Part shown: positions 48,723-58,066 of the stretch, piece after piece
Layout of the letters: each line of letters starts with the position of its first letter
How positions within the stretch are numbered: the first letter of the stretch is position 1
Source: Bacteroidota bacterium
GTDB taxonomy: Bacteria; Bacteroidota; Bacteroidia; Bacteroidales; FEN-979
Direction: 5' to 3'
Assembly (NCBI GenBank): GCA_026391355.1
Contig: JAPLDH010000016.1
Coordinates: 58,918 to 122,917 of the forward strand
DNA length: 64,000 nt
Made by a program: the position numbers and the translations under genes
Notes under the pieces: generated by a model
Seen by the model: the letters and a program-made list of their open reading frames with translations, nothing else
What the model was told of the DNA's origin: nothing
Database searches by the model: none

Positions 48723-50570
48723 ATGGATATTTCACCGGACAAACAGAATATTGATGCATTATTCTCAACAACGACTTTCTATATTGATTTTTATCAGCGT
48801 CAGTATAAATGGAATGAAGACCCTGTTAAAAGATTATTAGATGATATCTTTTACAAATTCAATTCGGAGTACAAAGGGAAGACACACATTGATCCAGGTA
48901 TAGAGACAATAACTGCACATTATTCATGGTATTATTTGAATACATATGTGTCAAACATAATAGGTGGACGGACTTTTTTAGTTGATGGTCAGCAACGATT
49001 TACCACCATTACTTTGATCTTAATTAAGTTATATCATTTATGTGAACAACATAAATCAAGATTAAAGTCTTGGGTAGAAAGAAAAATTGTTGGTCATACA
49101 GGGTATGAAAGTGAATTTTGGATGAACCATGGCATTCACAACCAAACTCTTCAATCAATTTTTGATGATGATAAGAATGTTAAAAGACCATCAAAGGTGG
49201 GAGGTGTTTCTGAGGAAAACATGATAAATAATTATTATATCATCTCGAAATGGATAGATAATGAATTAAAAACAAAGCACAAACTTGAAACATACATTTT
49301 TTACTTTTTACATAGAATTGTACTGATAAATTTGAATGTGGAACAAACAGATGTTCCAATGGTTTTTGAAGTTATTAATGACAGAGGTGTTAGGCTTAAA
49401 CCGTATGAAATTTTAAAAGGTAAATTACTTGGACAGATTGACAAAATAGAACTTGATAGTGGAAAATATAATGAACTTTGGGATAATCAAGTTAATGCAA
49501 TTAATTCTTTTAATGACGATGAGATTGATGTGTTTTTCATATCTTTTCTTAGAGCAAAATTTGCAAATACAATTGGCGAGAGTAGAAAATATGATAAAGA
49601 TTACCATAGGACCATATTTGAAGATGAAACGAATAAAATTCTTAATCTGAAACATGATCCCCAAGGTGTAAAGAAATTCCTGAAAAATGATTTTAAGGTT
49701 TATACAGAACTATATGTAAAGCTTTTAAAATATTATTATACTCCAGAAGATAAAAAGTTTATACATGTTTTTTATAACCGATTGACAGAAATGGATACTC
49801 AGTTCTTGTTGATTCTATCATGTTGTAAGTTAAATGATCCCCAGCAATCGGAAAAGATTGAAGTAATATCATATGAAGTAGATCGACTTTTCAGTTTGCT
49901 CCAAATTCAGCGTAGTTATAATAGTAACGATTTTACAGAAAATATTTTCAAAATAAGCTCAGAGATTAGGGAAAAGGATTTAGCTAATATTCGACCAGTA
50001 TTCGATAAATATTTATTGCTCATGATTGGAAAATCCAGGGGATTATCGGTCTCGAATACTATGACATATACATATTTTAAAGATGTGGGTATTGATTTAA
50101 GTATACGTTTTAAAAGATACTTTTTCGCCAGGATAGAATCTTTTCTTGCGGACAATCTAAATCTAGATATGAAAAAATCAGTATATGATTTGGTTATGAA
50201 TACGGGCTCGAAGAACGGTTTTCATATTGAACATATTTTAGCAAATAATAAAGCTAATCTTAAAGCTTTCAAGAATGATGATGAAGAATTTGAACGGGAA
50301 AGGAATCGCCTTGGCGGATTACTCCTGTTAAAAGGACGAGATAATGAATCGAGTGGAAAAGAAACATATAAGAATAAATTAAAAACTTATGCCAATTCAC
50401 TTTATTGGAATGAAACTCTCCGGAAAGATTTTTATAAATCAAAGAAGGATCTTGATGATTTCTTAAAACGATCCAAGTTAAATATTAAAAGCCTTGATAC
50501 ATTTAGTGCCAAAGAACTGGAATATCGGCATAAACTCCTTTTTGAAATGATTAAATTGATATGGAAATAA
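48723..50570 (+). CDS. DUF262/DUF1524 (GmrSD-like) protein
   Basis: FYIDFYQRQYKWNEDPVKRLLDDI, FLVDGQQRFTTITLILIKLY, PMVFEVINDRGVRLKPYEILKGKLLG; C-terminal FHIEHILANNKANL...NRLGGLLLL. Confidence 0.92.
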   Translation: MDISPDKQNIDALFSTTTFYIDFYQRQYKWNEDPVKRLLDDIFYKFNSEYKGKTHIDPGIETITAHYSWYYLNTYVSNIIGGRTFLVDGQQRFTTITLILIKLYHLCEQHKSRLKSWVERKIVGHTGYESEFWMNHGIHNQTLQSIFDDDKNVKRPSKVGGVSEENMINNYYIISKWIDNELKTKHKLETYIFYFLHRIVLINLNVEQTDVPMVFEVINDRGVRLKPYEILKGKLLGQIDKIELDSGKYNELWDNQVNAINSFNDDEIDVFFISFLRAKFANTIGESRKYDKDYHRTIFEDETNKILNLKHDPQGVKKFLKNDFKVYTELYVKLLKYYYTPEDKKFIHVFYNRLTEMDTQFLLILSCCKLNDPQQSEKIEVISYEVDRLFSLLQIQRSYNSNDFTENIFKISSEIREKDLANIRPVFDKYLLLMIGKSRGLSVSNTMTYTYFKDVGIDLSIRFKRYFFARIESFLADNLNLDMKKSVYDLVMNTGSKNGFHIEHILANNKANLKAFKNDDEEFERERNRLGGLLLLKGRDNESSGKETYKNKLKTYANSLYWNETLRKDFYKSKKDLDDFLKRSKLNIKSLDTFSAKELEYRHKLLFEMIKLIWK

Positions 50571-50885
50571 TGTAATGAAATTTTCATTTAACATACCCCA
50601 ATTAAGACAGTCCTGCAAAAAATAACATGTAAGAAATAAATTCGAACTATTCTAATACTGAGTTTTTATTGGTTTTTCCTGAAATTAATCTTCTCTTTGG
50701 TAACTTTCTGCTAAGGAGAGAGGGCTTCTAAGTATGGTTGGCTTTTTCTAATTTTTTCTTGAAATAACTGTTAAAATAATCATTAAATATCACTCATTAA
50801 AATATTTGTATACTTTATACTGATAAATAAATTTGCTTTTTCGATTTTATTGTTGTATATTTGTAGCCGTTATACTCAGTAAAAA

Positions 50886-51461
50886 GTGAGAAGGACAATA
50901 ATCGAAATTGCATCAATACAAACCGGAGTCTACGCCCAAACATCATCAAACGGGCATTTTTATTATATCCAGGCCAGACATTTTGATCATAACCGACAAT
51001 TCATTACAGCGGTAAAACCCGAGTTATCCTTTGATGAAAAATTAGAGAAGCATATTTTGCATAAAGGCGATGTGCTGGTTGCTGCAAAAGGATATGACCG
51101 TTTTGCTGTGGCTTACAGCAATATCCCTCACCCCGCTGTTGCTTCTTCTATGTTTATTGTACTGCGTATTATAGACAAGAACCAAATTTTACCTGAATAC
51201 CTGGCTTGGTTTATCAATCATCCTAAAACACAGAACATCTTATCCTTAAGCTCAAAAGGAACCGCTTTGCCTTCTGTCACCAAAGATGATGTTGGCAAGT
51301 TGGAAATTCTGATTCCTTCAATTGAACAACAAAAATCAGTATTGAAATTATATGAGCTCTTCCAGAAAGAAAGACAACTCAAATTGCAACTCGACGCTTT
51401 ATCAACATCAAAAATTCAACAGCAAATATTTACCGCAATATCTGAAAAAGATGAACAATAA
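50886..51461 (+). CDS. Half-size type I restriction S-like protein (single TRD)
   Basis: 191 aa, GTG start; KGDVLVAAKGYDR and GTALPSVTKDDVGKLEILIPSIEQQKSVLKLYELFQKERQL are S-subunit-like; overlaps hsdM by 11 bp. Confidence 0.75.
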   Translation: MRRTIIEIASIQTGVYAQTSSNGHFYYIQARHFDHNRQFITAVKPELSFDEKLEKHILHKGDVLVAAKGYDRFAVAYSNIPHPAVASSMFIVLRIIDKNQILPEYLAWFINHPKTQNILSLSSKGTALPSVTKDDVGKLEILIPSIEQQKSVLKLYELFQKERQLKLQLDALSTSKIQQQIFTAISEKDEQ

Positions 51462-52980
51462 AATTACTCAGAAAGAGATCAATCAAACTGTATGGAAAGC
51501 CTGCGATACTTTTCGCGGCGTTATTGACCCCAGTCAATACAAGGATTATATCCTGACAATGTTGTTTTTAAAGTATGTGAGTGATGTCAATAAAGACATC
51601 TACCAAAAACACTTGGCAAAATATAGTGGTGACACTGAACGTGCAGAACGTGCCATGAAGATGGAAAGGTTTATCGTACCCCATAATAGCACCTTTGATA
51701 ATCTTTTTGAGCACAGGAATAATACCAATATTGGAGAGATGATCGATATTGCGCTGAATGACCTGGAAGAAGCCAATCGGGAAAAATTGAGCAGCGAAGA
51801 CGGAAGCGGTATTTTCCGCAATATCAGTTTCAACAGCAGTAACCTTGGTGATGCGAAAGATAAAAACAACCGACTTAAAAACCTGCTGATTGATTTCAGC
51901 GAAATGGACCTTTCGCCTTCTCATCTTGAATACAACGATATTATTGGCGATTCCTATGAATTCTTGATAGCCAATTTTGCGAGTGATGCAGGGAAAAAAG
52001 CCGGTGAGTTTTACACACCAAGCGAAGTTTCGACTTTGCTCGCAAAGTTGACAAAATCAAAACCAGGTGCAAGGATTAGCGATCCAACCTGCGGATCTGC
52101 CTCCTTGCTTATTAAAGCTGGTAAAGAGGTCGGCTCGGATGACTTTTCATTGTACGGCCAGGAAGCAAATGGAAGTACCTGGGCATTGGCCGTCATGAAC
52201 ATGTTTTTGCATGGTTTTGACAATGCAACTATCCGTTGGGGCGACACCATTCGGAATCCCAAACTGAAAGAAGGAGACGCCTTGATGAAATTTGACACGG
52301 TGGTTGCGAATCCTCCATTTTCACTGGATAAATGGGGTGCTGAGGACACGGCAATTGCAGATAAATACAACCGGTTCTGGCGAGGGGTCCCACCGAAAAG
52401 CAAAGGAGATTGGGCATTTATAACCCATATGATTGAAACAACGTATGAAGGAACTGGCAAAGTAGGCGTTGTTGTACCTCATGGAGTGCTATTTCGTGGA
52501 GCCAGCGAAGGGAAAATCCGTCAGAAAACTATTGAGGAGAATATCCTTGAGGCCGTTATCGGATTACCGGCAAACCTTTTTTTCGGAACAGGTATTCCTG
52601 CAGCCATCATGGTTTTCAATAAAGGTAAAAATCAAAACCGGAATGTTTTATTCATTGATGCAAGCCAGTATTATGAGAGCGGAAAGAACCAGAACAAATT
52701 AAGGAAAGATGATATTGACCACATTGTTGAAACCTATCGGAAATTCAATGCCGGGGAATTACAGCTTGGTATTGTTGAGGATAAATTCAGCTATGTCGCC
52801 ACTTTTGAAGAAATTGCGGAAAATGATTTCAATCTGAACATTCCCCGTTATGTAGATACTTTTGAAGAAGAAGCTGAGGTAGATATAATGGCAGTTCAGA
52901 AAGAAATAGATAAACTGGAAGTGGAATTGAAGGAGGTTCAAAAAGAAATGACGATATATTTGAAAGAGCTAGGTCTTTAA
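51451..52980 (+). CDS. hsdM: Type I restriction-modification methyltransferase subunit
   Basis: AGEFYTPSEVSTLLAKL, DPTCGSASLLIKAG, FDTVVANPPFSLDKW (NPPF). Start placed at MNNKITQKEINQ. Confidence 0.96.
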   Translation: MNNKITQKEINQTVWKACDTFRGVIDPSQYKDYILTMLFLKYVSDVNKDIYQKHLAKYSGDTERAERAMKMERFIVPHNSTFDNLFEHRNNTNIGEMIDIALNDLEEANREKLSSEDGSGIFRNISFNSSNLGDAKDKNNRLKNLLIDFSEMDLSPSHLEYNDIIGDSYEFLIANFASDAGKKAGEFYTPSEVSTLLAKLTKSKPGARISDPTCGSASLLIKAGKEVGSDDFSLYGQEANGSTWALAVMNMFLHGFDNATIRWGDTIRNPKLKEGDALMKFDTVVANPPFSLDKWGAEDTAIADKYNRFWRGVPPKSKGDWAFITHMIETTYEGTGKVGVVVPHGVLFRGASEGKIRQKTIEENILEAVIGLPANLFFGTGIPAAIMVFNKGKNQNRNVLFIDASQYYESGKNQNKLRKDDIDHIVETYRKFNAGELQLGIVEDKFSYVATFEEIAENDFNLNIPRYVDTFEEEAEVDIMAVQKEIDKLEVELKEVQKEMTIYLKELGL

Positions 52981-53024
52981 CTCCTAATGGTTTAAATAAA
53001 TTTGATATTTCAAAAGGAAACCAC

Positions 53025-53621
53025 ATGAAAAAAGAAATACTGGATAAAATGATAATGATACACACGTTGCGTATTGACTTGATGGATGGAACTTTTTTGA
53101 GCTATAATATTGATGCCTATGAGAAAGAAGATCTTGAAAAGTATCTCGAATACAGAACGGATTTTTCACATGACTCGGAGACTACATTTATCCAGGTATT
53201 AACAATAGAAGAACGGGTGGTTTTTATCAGAATCAAGGCCATAAAACGTCTGATCTTTTGTTCTGATCCACCTGCCCGTATTAAAGAAGTCAAGTATCAT
53301 GATAACTTCCAGGTAATAACTAGTGATGAGAATGAAATAATTATTCCTGACATAATTATAAAGTTTAAAGATTCATCAGAGCCTTTGTGTTACAGCGATC
53401 TCGATCCAGAGACAGATTATATTCTTCTCGATGAAGAAGCGTTCAGCAATAAACCATTTAGAAAGACAGGGTTCATTTCAATAAATGACGAAGATGGAGA
53501 GCAAAATTATATCCCGGTTGTAAATATAACCTGTATGGAATTTAAACGAGAACTGATATTTTCTGATGAAATATGGAAAAGCATGGAGCATTCAAAAGAT
53601 ATTGATAAAAGGAAAAATTAA
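53025..53621 (+). CDS. Hypothetical protein
   Basis: 198-aa ORF within the R-M operon. Confidence 0.6.
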   Translation: MKKEILDKMIMIHTLRIDLMDGTFLSYNIDAYEKEDLEKYLEYRTDFSHDSETTFIQVLTIEERVVFIRIKAIKRLIFCSDPPARIKEVKYHDNFQVITSDENEIIIPDIIIKFKDSSEPLCYSDLDPETDYILLDEEAFSNKPFRKTGFISINDEDGEQNYIPVVNITCMEFKRELIFSDEIWKSMEHSKDIDKRKN

Positions 53622-53626
53622 CCTAA

Positions 53627-54385
53627 ATGAGAATACAATATTGTTCCGATTTGCACCTGGAATTTTTGGAAAACAAGGATTTTCTGATATCAGACCCGCT
53701 GAAACCAGGGGGAGATATCTTGCTCCTCGCCGGCGATATCGTTCCTTTTGCAGTTATGGGAAAACACGATGATTTCTTTGACTACATTTCTGCTAATTTC
53801 GAAAAAACCTTCTGGATTCCAGGCAATCACGAGTATTATCGTTCGGATATCAACTTAAGAAGTGGGACTTTTCTAGAGCCTATTCGAGACAATGTATTTC
53901 TGTTAAACAATTCATCGATAATCATTGATGGAATAAAATTCATTTTTTCCACAATGTGGTCTAAAATAAGCCCTGATAATTATTTTCATATCAGGAAAGG
54001 GATGTCAGATTTTCATGTGATTAAACGGAACCATGATGCTTTTATCCCTGCAGACTTCAACCAGCTTCATTCAGAATGCTTTAGTTTTCTTGAGAAAGAG
54101 ATTCGGGAACCATTTGAGGGTAAAAAGATGGTAGTAACCCATCATGTTCCTACGTTACTTAATTACCCGAAAAAATATAAGGGTGACATTTTAAATGAGG
54201 CATTTGCCTTGGAACTGTATGATTTTATTGAGCAAACGGAAGTGGATTATTGGCTTTTCGGGCACCATCATTATAATCCCCCATCTTTTACAATTGGAAA
54301 AACCCTTATGATCACAAACCAACTTGGGTATGTTAAGTACGATGAAAATGAAACTTTTAACAATGAAATGGAAATTATTTTATGA
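53627..54385 (+). CDS. Metallophosphoesterase
   Basis: MRIQYCSDLHLEF, LLAGDIVPF, WIPGNHEYYRSD, VVTHHVPTLL, WLFGHHHYNPPSF. Confidence 0.93.
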   Translation: MRIQYCSDLHLEFLENKDFLISDPLKPGGDILLLAGDIVPFAVMGKHDDFFDYISANFEKTFWIPGNHEYYRSDINLRSGTFLEPIRDNVFLLNNSSIIIDGIKFIFSTMWSKISPDNYFHIRKGMSDFHVIKRNHDAFIPADFNQLHSECFSFLEKEIREPFEGKKMVVTHHVPTLLNYPKKYKGDILNEAFALELYDFIEQTEVDYWLFGHHHYNPPSFTIGKTLMITNQLGYVKYDENETFNNEMEIIL

Positions 54386-55608
54386 AACCTGATCAACACG
54401 CTTCTACTAGGGTCAAGCTTTCAATTCAAAGCTTTATTCCTACAAACTGGGAATTAAAGCGGATTTCAGACGTAATTATTAATATTTCTAACGGATTAAC
54501 ATATGACCCGGAGATTAAAGAGGGTTTCCCGATCACAAGAATTGAAACCATTTCTGAAGGAGTGATTAATCTTGAGAAGGTTGGACATATTGTTTTCCGG
54601 GATTCCTTTGGTCGATATAAACTTAGAAGTGGCGATATATTATATAGTCATATTAATAGTGTTGCACATATTGGTAAAGTTGCTTTTGTAAATAAGGATA
54701 TGGAGGTTCTTCATGGTATGAACCTACTCCGGATAATCCCAAATTCAAATATTCTTCCCGTTTTCCTTTTTTACTTTTTTAATTCAGAAATTGCAAGAAA
54801 ACAGGCTTTTCTGACAGCAAAAAGAGCAGTTAATCAGGCCAGCTTAAGTACTTTAGAAATCAAAGCTTTTCACCTTCCTCTACCTCCACTTATTGAACAA
54901 ATCTCTATCGCCAATTGCCTTTCTACATGGGACAAGGCTATTTCAGCAACCTCTTCACTCATTTCCCAAAAAGAACTTCGTAAAATGTGGTTGCTGATGC
55001 TGTTGCTTACAGGGAAGAAAAGATTGCCCGGATTTAACGGGGAGTGGGAAAAATTTGGAGCCGGTGAAGTTTTTAAAAGTGTTTCTGTGAAAGGCACACT
55101 GGATGAAGAACTACTTTCTGCTACACAAGATAGAGGAATGATTCCAAGAAGTATGCTTTCAGGAAGAGTCACAATGCCTTCAAGCGGAACTGATTCTTTT
55201 AAACTTGTTGACAAGGGTGACTTTGTAGTCAGTTTACGTTCCTTTCAAGGAGGTTTGGAATACTCTTATTATAAAGGAATTGTCAGCCCAGCCTATACAG
55301 TTTTAAAACCCAGGAAGATAATCAATGAAGAATTTTTCAAGCAATATTTTAAGTCGTACGATTTTATTGGCCATCTATCAATTGCAGTAATCGGAATTCG
55401 GGATGGGAAACAAATTAGTTATGATGACTTCTGTGCGGTTAAAATCCCTTATCCCTCCATTGAAGAGCAAACAGCCATCGCCCGGGTTTTACAATCAGCC
55501 GACAAGGAAATTACCTTGCTCAAAGCTAACCTTGCTAAGCTGAAGGAGCAGAAGAAGGGGTTGATGCAGCAATTATTGACTGGAAAAAAGAGGTTTAATA
55601 TTGATTAG
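54382..55608 (+). CDS. hsdS: Type I restriction specificity subunit (two TRDs)
   Basis: LPLPPLIEQISIANCLSTWDKAI and YPSIEEQTAIARVLQSADKEITLLKANLAKLKEQKKGLMQQLLTGKKRF conserved repeats; overlaps the metallophosphoesterase gene by 4 bp. Confidence 0.95.
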   Translation: MKPDQHASTRVKLSIQSFIPTNWELKRISDVIINISNGLTYDPEIKEGFPITRIETISEGVINLEKVGHIVFRDSFGRYKLRSGDILYSHINSVAHIGKVAFVNKDMEVLHGMNLLRIIPNSNILPVFLFYFFNSEIARKQAFLTAKRAVNQASLSTLEIKAFHLPLPPLIEQISIANCLSTWDKAISATSSLISQKELRKMWLLMLLLTGKKRLPGFNGEWEKFGAGEVFKSVSVKGTLDEELLSATQDRGMIPRSMLSGRVTMPSSGTDSFKLVDKGDFVVSLRSFQGGLEYSYYKGIVSPAYTVLKPRKIINEEFFKQYFKSYDFIGHLSIAVIGIRDGKQISYDDFCAVKIPYPSIEEQTAIARVLQSADKEITLLKANLAKLKEQKKGLMQQLLTGKKRFNID

Positions 55609-55611
55609 AAA

Positions 55612-56052
55612 ATGAAAAAGACTGACAAAAAGAACTTACCAATAGCGATGATTCTTGAAATTGAATTAGGCGTTATTTTCAAGAATTATGAATACTCCCT
55701 TGATAGATGGGGCGACGGAGATAATTATTGTCAAATTGGCGATAATTCATTTATCTTTTTAGAATGCGAAAATACACAGAAGCATCCAAACACAAATGTG
55801 CTTAAATATTGGCCTTTTTTGGAAAAACATCCCTCAAATCGTGTGGTTCTCTTCCAATATTTTTTTCCTGAAAACAAAGCGCCAAAAAATCGCTTGGCGC
55901 TTTGTAACTTTCTAGCATTGAAAATCCAGGAATTGTTTCCAAAGAGATTCCAATATATCAAATTAATTGGCGGGAAAGAATCAATTACTAGAGAATTGAA
56001 AAACCAAAACAAAGGTGTGTTGCAGGTTTTACTTAATGGAAATAGTATTTGA
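55612..56052 (+). CDS. Hypothetical protein
   Basis: 146-aa ORF directly after hsdS. Confidence 0.6.
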   Translation: MKKTDKKNLPIAMILEIELGVIFKNYEYSLDRWGDGDNYCQIGDNSFIFLECENTQKHPNTNVLKYWPFLEKHPSNRVVLFQYFFPENKAPKNRLALCNFLALKIQELFPKRFQYIKLIGGKESITRELKNQNKGVLQVLLNGNSI

Positions 56053-56071
56053 TCAATAAATACAAAAAATT

Positions 56072-58063
56072 ATGAGTAGTAAAAGAGAATTGCATACGCT
56101 ATTTATTAAGCATGACACAGATTTTAGAACCTTGTCAAAAAAAGCTCTATCTGAGGTTATTCTTAAAATCATCCTTTTCCAGAAAAGTGGCACAAGAGTA
56201 GCACAAATCAAATCAGAACTTTCTTCTATTATAAAAGGTAATGTTTCTGATCAAATGATATCTGAATCATTGGATATATTAACGAGAGAGAAGAAGATAG
56301 TTCACCATAGAGGGAGGTATAATATACATTCACGGATATCGGCGAAACTTGATGAATCTGTAACTGCTAATAAGGAGTTACAAGATAGAGTCTTTAAAAA
56401 GTATTTATCATCTGCACAAACCCCATACGAAATTTTAAAATCTTGGTTCCAGGACACATTGATTCTATTTTTCGAGAATTATAGTATGGAGTGGTTTAAC
56501 CATTTGGCTCACCTTGGGAAATTTACCCCCAAGCAATTTGATAATAATGTACTATCTGCAATAAATGAGACTATTCTGAACTATGGAGATAATCTGCTTC
56601 CTGAGGATCATTCTTGGTTAAAGACACAGTTCACGAAATTTTATGAAAGCGAGGAATCAGATGAAAATATAATGTTTTGGAATTTTGGAATGTCTTTATT
56701 TTCTTCAAGATTAATAACTGCCCAAAATTATGCTGATAAGATTTCTATTGAAACATATAAGAATGGAAATTTCCTGTTAGATACTAATATTCTGATGATT
56801 TTAGATTTAGAAGGACATGAATTAAATCAATCTTTCGAATCTCTTGATAAAATATTAAATCAATTAAAAATTAAAACCAAATATCTTCATATTACAAAAG
56901 AAGAATACAGAAGAGCCATTGAGGGTAGAAAAGTAGATACGATGCATGTCTTTGAATCGTATGATATAGAAGTATTAAAAGCCACAAAATGCCCCTTTGT
57001 TCAAACCGCAATAAAAAGAGGTTGTAATGATTCTTCTGATGTAGAAAGAATGTTCGATACTCTATTTGATATCCCGAAATCTATATCTAATCTTACAAAT
57101 ATTGATATAATTGATTACCCAGAGCTTGAGACCGAGGTCCAAACCGGTTGTGCAAATGAGGATTTAAAGAAAAAAATTAACGAAATTCACTACAGACGAT
57201 TAAAAAGAGATAAAAGAGAAAACCCTAAAATTCACGATGCTGGATTAATTCACGGTGTGAATTTTCTTAGAAGGGAAGATCGGACATGGATTCTAACTGC
57301 TGATGGAACATTAAAGGTATATGCGATTGAAAATGTTATTAGAGATGAAACAGAAATCGCAATTGGTCTTGATGCATTGATAGCAATGTTCGCTGTCAAC
57401 AGTGGCGGAGTGGATGTCGATTCATCAGATTTTGCACCATTATTTAAAAATCTAATTAAGAATTCTCTAATCCCCGAAGATCATATTTTTGATGTTCGTG
57501 ATCTTGCATTCATCCTTAGTACCAACTTGCGAATAAATGATTTAGATAGCGAAAAAGTTGTGGAAATAGCAAACACGGTCAGAAGAATGCGAATAGCAGG
57601 GGAAAAAGATGAAGAAATCTCCCTATTCCTTCGACGCGAAATCGAAGGCCAAAAATTAACCATCGTCAAAGATCTTAATGCAGCAAAAGCTAATGAAGGA
57701 GTTGCAAAAGCAAGGAAAGAACAAGCCGAAAAAGAAAGAGATTTTGCTTATAATGAGATAAGGGAAAAAAGAAAAGCAGAACTGAGAGATAAATATGATA
57801 GACAATTAAGAGTTAATCGTACCCTTCTAATCATTATCCCAATACTCATTTCATTATTTTTCTTTTTTGCCTTAAGATATGGCCTAAAAACAGATCTCTT
57901 TGTTCAATTTTTAGTAGCATGTGGAATAGAGTTCTTTTTTGGCCTTATACCATATTTCCCTTTAAATCGAAGATTTATTAAAAAACATAGTGAATATGTT
58001 CATGACATTGATAAAATTGTTGAATATGAGATCATTGAAATGAAAAAGAATGCTAAAATTTAA
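56072..58063 (+). CDS. Predicted wHTH - PIN-like nuclease - coiled-coil - two-transmembrane protein
   Basis: PIN-like NFLLDTNILMILDL, HITKEEYRRAIEG, IHDAGLIHGVNFL, WILTADGTLKVYA; basic coiled coil KARKEQAEKERDFAYNEIREKRKAEL; TM LLIIIPILISLFFFFALRYG and FLVACGIEFFFGLIPYFPL. Confidence 0.68.
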   Translation: MSSKRELHTLFIKHDTDFRTLSKKALSEVILKIILFQKSGTRVAQIKSELSSIIKGNVSDQMISESLDILTREKKIVHHRGRYNIHSRISAKLDESVTANKELQDRVFKKYLSSAQTPYEILKSWFQDTLILFFENYSMEWFNHLAHLGKFTPKQFDNNVLSAINETILNYGDNLLPEDHSWLKTQFTKFYESEESDENIMFWNFGMSLFSSRLITAQNYADKISIETYKNGNFLLDTNILMILDLEGHELNQSFESLDKILNQLKIKTKYLHITKEEYRRAIEGRKVDTMHVFESYDIEVLKATKCPFVQTAIKRGCNDSSDVERMFDTLFDIPKSISNLTNIDIIDYPELETEVQTGCANEDLKKKINEIHYRRLKRDKRENPKIHDAGLIHGVNFLRREDRTWILTADGTLKVYAIENVIRDETEIAIGLDALIAMFAVNSGGVDVDSSDFAPLFKNLIKNSLIPEDHIFDVRDLAFILSTNLRINDLDSEKVVEIANTVRRMRIAGEKDEEISLFLRREIEGQKLTIVKDLNAAKANEGVAKARKEQAEKERDFAYNEIREKRKAELRDKYDRQLRVNRTLLIIIPILISLFFFFALRYGLKTDLFVQFLVACGIEFFFGLIPYFPLNRRFIKKHSEYVHDIDKIVEYEIIEMKKNAKI

Positions 58064-58066
58064 TCA

